From positions 1-5,171 of the forward strand of contig JAFGJA010000305.1 in assembly GCA_016929355.1 (NCBI GenBank): DNA of 5,171 nt. The letters run 5' to 3'. This document shows positions 1 through 5,171 of the stretch, one piece after another. The translations under genes were made by a program, and so were the position numbers. The notes beneath the pieces were generated by a model. It had not been told where the DNA came from. It saw only the letters and a list, made by a program, of their open reading frames with translations, and searched no databases. The DNA is from Anaerolineae bacterium. Lineage in GTDB: Bacteria > Chloroflexota > Anaerolineae > Aggregatilineales > Aggregatilineaceae. Numbering within the stretch: position 1 is the first letter of the stretch; the number at the start of each line of letters is the position of its first letter.

Positions 1-44
1 GCTCGTGCGATCTGTTCTTCAAGTGCGCTGTTCCAGAGACTCAT
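1..44 (-). CDS. Start of an unidentified pyr-operon gene (partial, runs off left edge)
   Basis: Only the first 14 codons are visible (MSLWNSALEEQIAR, then a partial codon). The start is well supported. Its ATG overlaps the TGA stop of the dihydroorotate dehydrogenase gene as ATGA, and a GAGG Shine-Dalgarno lies at 55-52, 7 nt upstream, inside the end of that gene. This is typical of translational coupling in an operon. From position alone, the likely candidates are later pyrimidine enzymes such as orotate phosphoribosyltransferase (pyrE) or OMP decarboxylase (pyrF). The predicted N-terminal helix would suit PyrE, but 14 residues are too few to decide, so I give no symbol. Confidence 0.7.
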   Translation of the reverse strand, partial: MSLWNSALEEQIAR

Positions 45-1180
45 CTGCTCACCTCATCCATAATCAAAGCGGCCACAAATGGCCCTCGATAGATCAATGC
101 CGACCAATATTGTACTGTTTCGACACCTAAATTGCGGAAATTTTGGTAAGTTTGACAGTCTGACACCCCGCCGCAGCCGATCACATCCACCGGATAATCG
201 TGTTTGGTCCGTTCCTGCATCAAAATCGCGGCTGTTTCGAGCGCGTGATCATGCAAGCGCCCCCCCGCGACTCCGGCGGTGATCGTGGGATCATCGGGCG
301 TGGGCGCGGGGAGGGTGTTGGTAGCGATCACCGCCCGCACACCCGTTTCAGCAAAAACACCCATCAGCGCACGGTATTGTTCAACGGAAAGAGTCGGCCC
401 CACTTTGACCCATAATGGAATTTGCCGCCCAACAACAAGGCGTGCTTCACGTAGGTCATTCACGGCAGCATGGCACAATTGGCGCGTTTGATCGGCGGTC
501 TGGTTGCCACTCGGATCATCTTCCGTATTGGGGCAACTCAGATTCAGCGTGAACCATGTCGGGTAAACGCCAGCTTCAATGAATGCGCGCAGCCCGGTTA
601 ACACTTCCTCAGTTTGCTGGTCGGGATCGTCCACGCCGGGACTGATCGCAATGTTGATCCCGAACTGATCCGGTAGATGAGCGATGCGCGCGCCGAGAAA
701 GACCGCCGACGCCTTGACGCCGGGATTGCGCAGTCCAACCCGGTTTTGCGTCGATTGCGTTGGTACATCGCGCCATACCACCGTACCAGGGTTGCCTACA
801 CGCGGCCAGCGCGTAAACGATCCGTATTCGACCAAACCAATCAAGCGCGGCACACTGCGCCAGCCGGGAATGATGTTGTGACCGCTTTGGACTGCCGCTA
901 ACGCTGCGTCTTCGCTGGTAAAACCATCCCCTTTGACGAGTCCCGCCGCCAGCATAAACGGCCTGTTCAGCGTGACACCCCCTGTTGTAATCGGCTGGTT
1001 TGGCAGCGTGAGCGCTTGCCCTACCCCGAACAACGTATCTAGCCATGCCTGATAATCGGCCCAACGCAGTAAATGCATCATGCGCTCGTGGGCTTTTTGC
1101 GCCGACGAACGAAAGATCACCGGACGCATGTATTCGGTATAAATGGGATTACTCACACGCAACAACGCAGATCGCAGCAT
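41..1180 (-). CDS. pyrD: Dihydroorotate dehydrogenase (quinone-type-like, with a class 1-like active-site Cys)
   Basis: FMN enzyme that oxidises dihydroorotate to orotate, the fourth step of UMP synthesis. The protein has 379 residues (E. coli PyrD has 336). Visible motifs are LAAGLVKGDG (78-87, with the conserved Lys83), NRVGLRNPG (146-154), NLSCPNT (213-219), WVKVGP (257-262, Lys259), IATNT (285-289), IGCGG (334-338) and the FMN-phosphate region ending in SALIYRGP (360-367). The N-terminal helical segment and the LIYRGP end resemble the membrane-associated class 2 family. The catalytic-base position carries Cys216, as in class 1, instead of the usual class 2 Ser, and the NPG motif is also class 1-like. 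The electron acceptor is therefore uncertain; no pyrK is visible. The start is ATG with GGGGAG at 1194-1189, 8 nt upstream, overlapping the pyrC stop as TGATG. The stop overlaps the next gene's start. The family call is firm; the class is not. Confidence 0.92.
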   Translation of the reverse strand: MLRSALLRVSNPIYTEYMRPVIFRSSAQKAHERMMHLLRWADYQAWLDTLFGVGQALTLPNQPITTGGVTLNRPFMLAAGLVKGDGFTSEDAALAAVQSGHNIIPGWRSVPRLIGLVEYGSFTRWPRVGNPGTVVWRDVPTQSTQNRVGLRNPGVKASAVFLGARIAHLPDQFGINIAISPGVDDPDQQTEEVLTGLRAFIEAGVYPTWFTLNLSCPNTEDDPSGNQTADQTRQLCHAAVNDLREARLVVGRQIPLWVKVGPTLSVEQYRALMGVFAETGVRAVIATNTLPAPTPDDPTITAGVAGGRLHDHALETAAILMQERTKHDYPVDVIGCGGVSDCQTYQNFRNLGVETVQYWSALIYRGPFVAALIMDEVSR

Positions 1181-2259
1181 CAGGCTTGCTCCCCGAATAG
1201 ATTTTGTCCAAACCCGGACGCGACTAACACATTTTCCCCATCGAACACCTGTGTGCCCCTGATCCAGACTTCGCGCACTGCGCCGACTACCCGCATCCCC
1301 TCAAATGGCGACCAGCCACACTTGGTCCGCAGATTGTCGCGCTTGATGTCGTAAGCTGCATCAATGTCCACAAGGGTATAAGTATCCGCGCCAGGAGTGA
1401 GCTTGAAAATCTTCTGCGCGTTGAGTGCCAGCAGATCGACTAACTGCGTTTCCGTGATGCGCCCATCACGCAGTGCGGTACACATCAGGGGCAGCGTAGT
1501 TTCCAAACCCGGCACGCCAAACGGTGGCTTATCGGACTCTTTTTCCGCCAGCGTGTGCGGCGCGTGATCCGATTCCACCACATCCACAATCCCATCCGCG
1601 ATTCCAGCCCACAGCGCATCCTGATCGGCCTGTGTTTTGAGTTCGGGTTTCATGCGTCCCAACGCTCCGAGGCAATTCACATCCATTTTGGTCAAAAAGA
1701 GGTGATGCGGGGTAACGCCAACCGATACCGGCAAACCATCCGCCTTCGCCGTGCGCAGCAGATCAATTTCTTCGGCGGTGCTGATGTGGCAAAAATGCGT
1801 CCAGGTGCGATATTCGCGCACCAATGCCAAAATATCCGCGACGGTTTGCCCCTCGGCGTGAACGGCGATCACGCGCGGCGGTGGCCACGCGGCATAGATA
1901 CGATCCCGCAGCACCTGATCCTCAATCAGCAGATCGCCGGTTGTCTGGTTGTTGTAAATTTTCAATCCGCACACTGCATTAAAAATCGCCGCATATACGG
2001 CAGTATTATCAGCCTGACTCGCGCCAAAATAGATGCCCCAATCGCACACCGCATCACGACCCATTGCGGTAAGTTTGCGATCTAATGCGGTCTGATCTGT
2101 GGTGGTGGGGGGCGTGTTGGGCATATCGAAGATCGCCCAATACCCACCCGCCAACGCCGCCGCCGTTTCGCTGGCAAAGTCCGCTTTGTAGTCCCACTCC
2201 ATACCCCGCAGGTGAACGTGCGGATCGACCATACCGGGAATTTTGATCGTGCGTGCCAT
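1180..2259 (-). CDS. pyrC: Dihydroorotase, CAD-like
   Basis: Zinc amidohydrolase that cyclises carbamoyl aspartate to dihydroorotate, the third step of UMP synthesis, in the cytoplasm. The TIM-barrel metal site is complete: DPHVHLR (12-18, His14 and His16), the carboxylated lysine in GLKIYNN (Lys100), AVHAE (His134), CHIS (His158, preceded by Cys157) and ESDHAPH (Asp231). GVPGLETTLPL (248-258) is also typical. From memory of animal CAD, the spacings H-K 84, K-H 34, H-H 24 and H-D 73 match its dihydroorotase domain almost exactly. The Cys-His pair, the flexible-loop Thr (Thr106) and the C-terminal WSPFEG and GFGQ motifs are shared as well. At 359 residues it is shorter than typical ~430-residue type I enzymes, because the N-terminal beta-sandwich half is nearly absent. 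The start has a weak AGGA at 2273-2270, 10 nt upstream. It lies 148 bp after pyrB, beyond a cloverleaf element, and overlaps pyrD by one base. Confidence 0.93.
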   Translation of the reverse strand: MARTIKIPGMVDPHVHLRGMEWDYKADFASETAAALAGGYWAIFDMPNTPPTTTDQTALDRKLTAMGRDAVCDWGIYFGASQADNTAVYAAIFNAVCGLKIYNNQTTGDLLIEDQVLRDRIYAAWPPPRVIAVHAEGQTVADILALVREYRTWTHFCHISTAEEIDLLRTAKADGLPVSVGVTPHHLFLTKMDVNCLGALGRMKPELKTQADQDALWAGIADGIVDVVESDHAPHTLAEKESDKPPFGVPGLETTLPLMCTALRDGRITETQLVDLLALNAQKIFKLTPGADTYTLVDIDAAYDIKRDNLRTKCGWSPFEGMRVVGAVREVWIRGTQVFDGENVLVASGFGQNLFGEQA

Positions 2260-2314
2260 TGTTTTTTTGTCCTGAGTCTGCTATCCCAAAACGTATACTG
2301 TTGCGCGCCGAGTC

Positions 2315-2394
2315 CGCCTCACCCTCAGCCGCAAATGCGGCTTGCCGATGCGAACGCATCGGCAGCGTGACCATAGTCACGCGAGGGTGAGGCG
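2315..2394. repeat. 80-bp cloverleaf-forming palindromic element between pyrB and pyrC
   Basis: A perfect 12-bp inverted repeat (CGCCTCACCCTC at 2315-2326, complement at 2383-2394) encloses three back-to-back perfect hairpins. These are 2327-2342 (6 bp, AAAT loop), 2343-2364 (10 bp, AA loop) and 2365-2382 (7 bp, CATA loop). No base is left unpaired between the arms: 70 of 80 bases pair in a four-way junction, in DNA or in the pyrB-pyrC transcript. There is no U-tract on either side, so it is not an intrinsic terminator. I see no flanking target duplication and no coding frame that would explain it. It could be a small palindromic interspersed or mobile element, or an RNA element that sets mRNA processing or stability between the two genes. 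The structure is read directly; the function is unknown. Confidence 0.9.
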
Positions 2395-2407
2395 TTGTGA
2401 ACGAGCA

Positions 2408-3481
2408 TTACACCCACAACCCACCCAATACCTTCGCCAACAACGCCATACGCACAAACATGCCATTTTCCATCTGCTGGAAATACACCGCGCGCGGGTC
2501 TTCATCCAACAGATCGTGATCGGCAGGCGTGCCCATCTCGTGCTTGCGGGGCAAGGGGTGCATCAGGATCGCATCGTCTTTAGCCTGCGCGAACACAGGC
2601 GGCGTCATGATAAACTGGTCCTTGATCGCTGCGTAATCAGCGGGGTCCGCGAAACGCTCTTCTTGAATGCGCGTCCAGTAAATAACATCGCTATCGGCTA
2701 AGACATCCTGCAACGTATCGGTTTTATAAACCTCGATGCCCCGTTCGCGCACAAACGAGACAATATCATCCGGCATTTGGAGTTCATCCGGTGCAACAAA
2801 GTTAATTTTTGCGCCCGTCGCTTCATAACGCGCGATCAATTTTGCGAGCGAATGCACCGTGCGCCCATGTTTCAGATCGCCCACCAGCGTGATCTGCTGT
2901 CCATCGATCTGGCCCTTCTGGTCATAAATGGTGAAGCAATCGAGAAGCGCTTGTGAAGGATGTTCACCAATACCATCCCCACCGCTAATAATGACCGGAC
3001 TGCGCTCAATTTGCTCAGTCAGCCGATCCAGATAATACGCCGCTTCGTAAGATGATCCCACATCCGGGTGGCGCAGCACAATCACATCGGAGTAACACCC
3101 CACTGCTCGCACGGTATCTGCCAGATTTTCACCCTTATACACGGACGAAAACCGCACACCATTACTCGCCGCAACCACTTCCCCACCCAACCGGCGCATA
3201 GCCGCCTGAAAGGACAGATCGGTACGGGTGCTGGCTTCATAGAACAAAGTCGCCATCATCCGCCCGGCGCAAAGCTGCAACAGGCCGCGATCCTGCTGGC
3301 GTAGGCGCTTGCGAATAGATGAGGTCGCATCAAACAGAATTTCGAGATCGTGCCGGTCAAATTGGTTCACCGAAATAATATGTTTATGGGTAAAATTACC
3401 ATCGATTTTGGGCGGCTGATAATCCAACAGGAACCGGGAAGATTGGCGTAGATCGACGTGCTGCAATACATCCTGAGACAT
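2408..3481 (-). CDS. pyrB: Aspartate carbamoyltransferase catalytic chain
   Basis: Joins carbamoyl phosphate and aspartate to make carbamoyl aspartate, the committed step of pyrimidine synthesis. The protein has 357 residues. Motifs in order are the carbamoyl-phosphate signature FYEASTRT (80-87), KGEN (116-119, the 80s-loop Lys116 donated across subunits), RHP (137-139), GEHPSQALLD (172-181, His174), GDLKHGRTVHSL (201-212, Arg207), TRIQEERF (270-277, Arg271 and Gln273) and HPLPR (308-312). All expected catalytic residues are present. It resembles E. coli PyrB and, from memory, even more the ATC domain of animal CAD (HIISVNQF, GEHPSQALLD, TRIQ.ERF, NGM..RMALLA.VLG). About 30 residues precede the usual first strand (KHIISVN), an unusual extension. 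No regulatory pyrI follows; pyrC does. The ATG at 3481 is chosen over a TTG at 3502 because GGAGG sits 7 nt before it. The upstream TTG would lie in the leader terminator. Confidence 0.95.
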   Translation of the reverse strand: MSQDVLQHVDLRQSSRFLLDYQPPKIDGNFTHKHIISVNQFDRHDLEILFDATSSIRKRLRQQDRGLLQLCAGRMMATLFYEASTRTDLSFQAAMRRLGGEVVAASNGVRFSSVYKGENLADTVRAVGCYSDVIVLRHPDVGSSYEAAYYLDRLTEQIERSPVIISGGDGIGEHPSQALLDCFTIYDQKGQIDGQQITLVGDLKHGRTVHSLAKLIARYEATGAKINFVAPDELQMPDDIVSFVRERGIEVYKTDTLQDVLADSDVIYWTRIQEERFADPADYAAIKDQFIMTPPVFAQAKDDAILMHPLPRKHEMGTPADHDLLDEDPRAVYFQQMENGMFVRMALLAKVLGGLWV

Positions 3482-3488
3482 GGAAAAA

Positions 3489-3493
3489 CCTCC
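3489..3493 (-). promoter_or_regulatory. Ribosome binding site of pyrB
   Basis: GGAGG on the minus strand, 7 nt before the ATG at 3481. It fixes the pyrB start and excludes the in-frame TTG at 3502, which would place this site inside the gene. It lies just after the attenuator T-tract, so it reaches mRNA only when RNA polymerase reads through. A CCUCC in the leader (3555-3551) could pair with it. Confidence 0.85.
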
Positions 3494-3500
3494 AACATGC

Positions 3501-3527
3501 AAAAAAAAACCACCTGAATGGTGGTTT
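3501..3527 (-). terminator. Intrinsic terminator (attenuator) in the pyrB leader
   Basis: On the minus strand AAACCACC, loop ATTCA, GGTGGTTT forms an 8-bp stem that runs into nine consecutive Ts (3509-3501). This is a textbook Rho-independent terminator, 20 nt before the pyrB ATG and downstream of the only convincing promoter. Its first two stem bases are the last two bases of the leader ORF stop codon (TAA, 3528-3526). A ribosome finishing the leader peptide would therefore cover the left arm and let transcription into pyrB continue. Because it lies within the leader rather than after a gene, I read it as a regulated attenuator. Confidence 0.88.
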
Positions 3528-3648
3528 ATGCGATCAAAAAATGGATTTTAGGAGGCTGCGAAAAACCAACACACCGGCACTCCAACTCAGTTACCGAATC
3601 AAATTGGGCGGGGTGGTGTGTGGTGGTATAGTCTTGCGCTGCAACCAT
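3526..3648 (-). CDS. Putative 40-residue pyr operon leader peptide
   Basis: A 40-codon ORF starting MVAAQDYTTT and ending PPKIHFLIA, with GAGG (3658-3655) 6 nt before its ATG. An in-frame ATG at 3672 would give 48 residues but has no ribosome site. The peptide has no recognisable domain or signal sequence; I infer that translating it is what matters. Its codons cover two U-runs (U5 at 3565-3561, U6 at 3541-3536), and it stops at the foot of the attenuator. In E. coli pyrBI, low UTP stalls RNA polymerase at U-rich leader sites so that the ribosome catches up and blocks the terminator; that leader peptide has 44 residues. The layout here is the same in kind. I did not recognise sequence homology, so function is inferred from architecture. 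Confidence 0.62.
   Translation of the reverse strand: MVAAQDYTTTHHPAQFDSVTELECRCVGFSQPPKIHFLIA
3565..3624 (-). promoter_or_regulatory. Candidate RNA polymerase pause hairpin in the pyr leader
   Basis: ACCACACACC (3624-3615) can pair with GGTGTGTTGGT (3575-3565) over 10 bp with one bulged T, closing a 39-nt loop that contains smaller complementary segments. The stem is followed at once by the U5 run. A hairpin before a U-run is the arrangement expected of a UTP-dependent pause. The large loop lowers confidence, and no folding energy was computed. The same C-rich strand carries ACCACC twice (3627-3622, 3617-3612), copies of the attenuator left arm that could compete for its right arm. Confidence 0.4.
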
Positions 3649-3691
3649 TGGCAACCTCGATATAATCCACATGAACAGAGAGGGGCCAATT

Positions 3692-3714
3692 GTCTGGACT
3701 CAGAGTCCCTAGAC
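3692..3714 (-). other. Stem-loop near the 5' end of the pyr leader RNA
   Basis: GTCT, an AG bulge, GGAC, loop TCTGA, GTCC, AGAC makes an 8-bp stem just after the expected transcription start. Its bulged shape recalls a PyrR binding loop. The segment AGTCCAGA fits the first part of that family's consensus, but the GAGG portion is missing, so PyrR binding is not supported. It may simply protect the 5' end. Confidence 0.4.
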
Positions 3715-3725
3715 CCTGAGATTTG

Positions 3726-3754
3726 AGTGTAGCAAAAATGAAGGGGTCCGTCCA
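3726..3754 (-). promoter_or_regulatory. Candidate sigma70-type promoter of the pyr operon
   Basis: On the minus strand TGGACG (3754-3749, 4 of 6 to TTGACA), a 17-bp spacer and TACACT (3731-3726, 4 of 6 to TATAAT), with an extended -10 TG at 3734-3733. It lies between the upstream gene's terminator and the pyr leader, where a promoter is required. Transcription would start near 3720, giving a leader of about 240 nt before pyrB. Confidence 0.55.
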
Positions 3755-3780
3755 GAGTGAATTCTTTGGCTGGTTTTAAC

Positions 3781-3811
3781 AAAAAACCGCCCTCCAGGTT
3801 GGAGAGCGGTT
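3781..3811 (-). terminator. Intrinsic terminator of the TolB-like gene
   Basis: A 12-bp stem (3811-3800 with 3796-3785, one G-T pair), loop ACC, then six Ts. It starts 40 nt after the stop of the TolB-like gene. A smaller hairpin (3819-3836, 8 bp with one mismatch) lies between stop and terminator. It isolates that gene from the pyr operon, supporting a separate pyr promoter. Confidence 0.93.
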
Positions 3812-3850
3812 CTCGTTAGCAAGCTATGTAGCTAGCCTGCGTGGTCTAGA

Positions 3851-5171
3851 TTATTTACCGGCCCGCCCGATATTCGCGCCATTACTGGCGTTTTCTTCGC
3901 TGGGACTGTCTTCAGGATACTGATCCGCTTCAGGATCGTCGGTCAACTGACCGGCTTGTTCGTCAACCTTGATCGGAGCCGCATCCATCGGCAGGGCTGA
4001 AGTTTCGAAGATGTTAGCATCTTCGGTGATGTCCGAGGTGAAGACCAGGGTCGGACCATCACAGTACCAGGTCGGCGCGTAGTCTTCAATATCGTTGTCC
4101 GTAACCAGACGGGTCAGTTCGCTGTTGAATTCGTACACGTAGATGTCCGTGTCGCCATCCAGGTCAGACTGATAACCCAGCAGCGTATCATCCGGCGAGA
4201 ACGCATGGTTCAGCGCATTACCAGCCGGATCACTCACGGCCATCACATCAGAACCATCTGCATTCATCACATAGATGACATTGTTGCCATTCTCACCAGT
4301 CGGTGAAGTGAAGGCGATCAGCGTACCATCGTGCGAGAACTGCGGGTCGTGAGCGTCAACATCACCGAAGGTCAATTGCTTCACCTCAAGGGTAGCAACG
4401 TTCAGCGAGAAGACCTGCGATACACCGTCAATGATGCTTTCGTAGACCAGCGTCGCACCATCGGGGGACCAGAAGGGATTCAGGTCCGGCACGAAGTTGT
4501 TGGTCAGACGTGTTTCAGCACCCGTCGCAATGTCCAGCAGATACAGTTCCCAATTACCGTCGCGCGTTGACTGGAAGGCAATCTGATCGCCCGCCGGGGA
4601 CCACGCCGGGTCCGTATCAATGGCATTGACGGTGAAGGTCGCACGACGCTGCTCAGTACCATCAGCTTTACCGAGGTAGATTTCCCAGTTGCCATCACGG
4701 TTACTGGCGAACGCGATCCATTCCGCATCAGGCGAGCGAGCCGGGTTAATGTCGAAGACATTCTCACCAACACCCTGGGTCAAGTTCGGATCGGCATCGG
4801 CGGGCATACTGGCCGACTTACCAATGCGGAAGACTTCCCAGTCACCGGTCTGCAACGTGTGGTACAGGAGCCAGTCGGGGCAAACTGCGCCGCCAACTGC
4901 AATCGGCGACCATGCAGGCCGTGCTGCTTCTTCACTGCTGCACGCGGGGGCTGTTTCAGCGACTACCGGGAACCCATTCGGGCCAGTGGCAGTTGTGACT
5001 TCGCAAACCACTTCGGTTGTGTCATCATCGTCGCCAGTGTCGTCATCATCACCGACATCGTCATCATCGTCGCCGGTGTCATCGTCGTCGTCACCAGCAG
5101 GCACTTCACAGCCGTTCGCCAGGATACTCAGATCGCCCTGACCCGGATAGGTCACACCATCGTAGACATAC
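3851..5171 (-). CDS. TolB-like (PD40) beta-propeller protein with polyaspartate linker (5' partial)
   Basis: The frame is open to the right edge, so the N-terminus, including any signal peptide, is missing. The GTG at 5155 is only an in-frame codon with no ribosome site. About 439 residues are visible. A short segment is followed by an acidic linker (5092-5021), a Cys-containing stretch, then six or seven PD40 blades. The clearest are SPDAEWIAFASNRDGNWEIY, SPAGDQIAFQSTRDGNWELY and SPDGATLVYES, each followed by a T-rich or LT step. The acidic C-terminal tail ends GANIGRAGK. PD40 blades form a TolB-type propeller, usually extracytoplasmic and used for protein or ligand contacts. The linker suggests an exported protein, but no enzyme motif is visible and I assign no specific role. 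It has its own terminator and no evident link to pyrimidine synthesis. Confidence 0.85.
   Translation of the reverse strand, partial: YVYDGVTYPGQGDLSILANGCEVPAGDDDDDTGDDDDDVGDDDDTGDDDDTTEVVCEVTTATGPNGFPVVAETAPACSSEEAARPAWSPIAVGGAVCPDWLLYHTLQTGDWEVFRIGKSASMPADADPNLTQGVGENVFDINPARSPDAEWIAFASNRDGNWEIYLGKADGTEQRRATFTVNAIDTDPAWSPAGDQIAFQSTRDGNWELYLLDIATGAETRLTNNFVPDLNPFWSPDGATLVYESIIDGVSQVFSLNVATLEVKQLTFGDVDAHDPQFSHDGTLIAFTSPTGENGNNVIYVMNADGSDVMAVSDPAGNALNHAFSPDDTLLGYQSDLDGDTDIYVYEFNSELTRLVTDNDIEDYAPTWYCDGPTLVFTSDITEDANIFETSALPMDAAPIKVDEQAGQLTDDPEADQYPEDSPSEENASNGANIGRAGK
5021..5092 (-). repeat. Low-complexity GAY repeat coding a polyaspartate linker
   Basis: A run of Asp codons broken by TG, VG and TG encodes four D4-D5 blocks with 18 Asp in 24 residues. 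Mixed GAC/GAT codon use shows it is kept at protein level rather than being a pure DNA microsatellite, although slippage could change its length. It probably forms an extended, acidic, possibly calcium-binding spacer between the N-terminal region and the propeller. Confidence 0.85.

Noticed and set aside
1555..2085. Plus-strand 176-codon open frame opposite pyrC
   Set aside because: It is antisense to a gene with all family motifs and looks like a codon-bias shadow; no ribosome site or domain.
2054..2380. Minus-strand 108-codon reading frame across the pyrB-pyrC gap
   Set aside because: It overlaps the pyrC start in another frame and runs through the cloverleaf; composition is Arg/Ser-rich and no family is recognisable.
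2315..2394. Reading the cloverleaf as a tRNA gene
   Set aside because: The shape is similar, but there is no TTC loop, CCA end, conserved D-arm bases or 7-base anticodon loop; loops are 2-4 nt.
3482..3502. Upstream TTG start for pyrB, adding seven residues
   Set aside because: It would put the GGAGG ribosome site inside the gene and start within the attenuator T-tract; the ATG at 3481 is properly spaced.
3661..3666. Perfect TATAAT on the plus strand in the pyr leader region
   Set aside because: No good -35 at a suitable distance, and no plus-strand gene follows; the next plus ATG (3671) gives only 13 codons.
3687..3700. Possible PyrR binding loop (AGTCCAGA...)
   Set aside because: Matches only the first half of the remembered consensus; the GAGG part is absent and the hairpin loop differs.
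4689..5141. Plus-strand 150-codon frame with a Ser-rich tail
   Set aside because: The Ser run is the antisense of the Asp-coding repeat in the TolB-like gene.

Overview
All genes in this window lie on the minus strand, so the biological order runs from the right edge to the left. The centre is a de novo pyrimidine operon. It encodes aspartate carbamoyltransferase (pyrB), dihydroorotase (pyrC) and a dihydroorotate dehydrogenase (pyrD), followed by the first 14 codons of another gene at the left edge. These three enzymes turn carbamoyl phosphate and aspartate into orotate. pyrC, pyrD and the last gene are joined by stop/start overlaps (TGATG and ATGA), so they are probably co-transcribed and translationally coupled.

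Region 3851-5171 is the 3' part of a gene for a TolB-like (PD40) beta-propeller protein with a polyaspartate linker. A strong intrinsic terminator (3781-3811) closes it and separates it from the pyr operon. Region 3482-3780 is not an empty spacer. It holds a candidate promoter (3726-3754), a roughly 240-nt leader, a 40-codon leader ORF with its own Shine-Dalgarno sequence, two U-runs, and an intrinsic terminator whose stem begins inside the leader ORF stop codon, 20 nt before the pyrB start. This has the architecture of UTP-sensitive transcription attenuation known from enterobacterial pyrBI, but the leader peptide differs from what I recall of the enterobacterial one. It is the best candidate here for an undescribed regulatory system.

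The 148-bp pyrB-pyrC gap (2260-2407) contains an 80-bp element (2315-2394). It can fold into a perfect four-armed cloverleaf of a 12-bp outer stem and three hairpins, with no unpaired junction bases. It may be a palindromic mobile or interspersed repeat, an mRNA processing or stability element, or both.

Organism: PyrB and PyrC resemble the aspartate transcarbamoylase and dihydroorotase domains of animal CAD. Together with a TolB-like protein carrying a DDDDTG-type linker and moderate-to-high GC, this suggests a free-living environmental bacterium, perhaps Chloroflexota. That placement is an inference with low to moderate confidence, because no rRNA or other marker is present.
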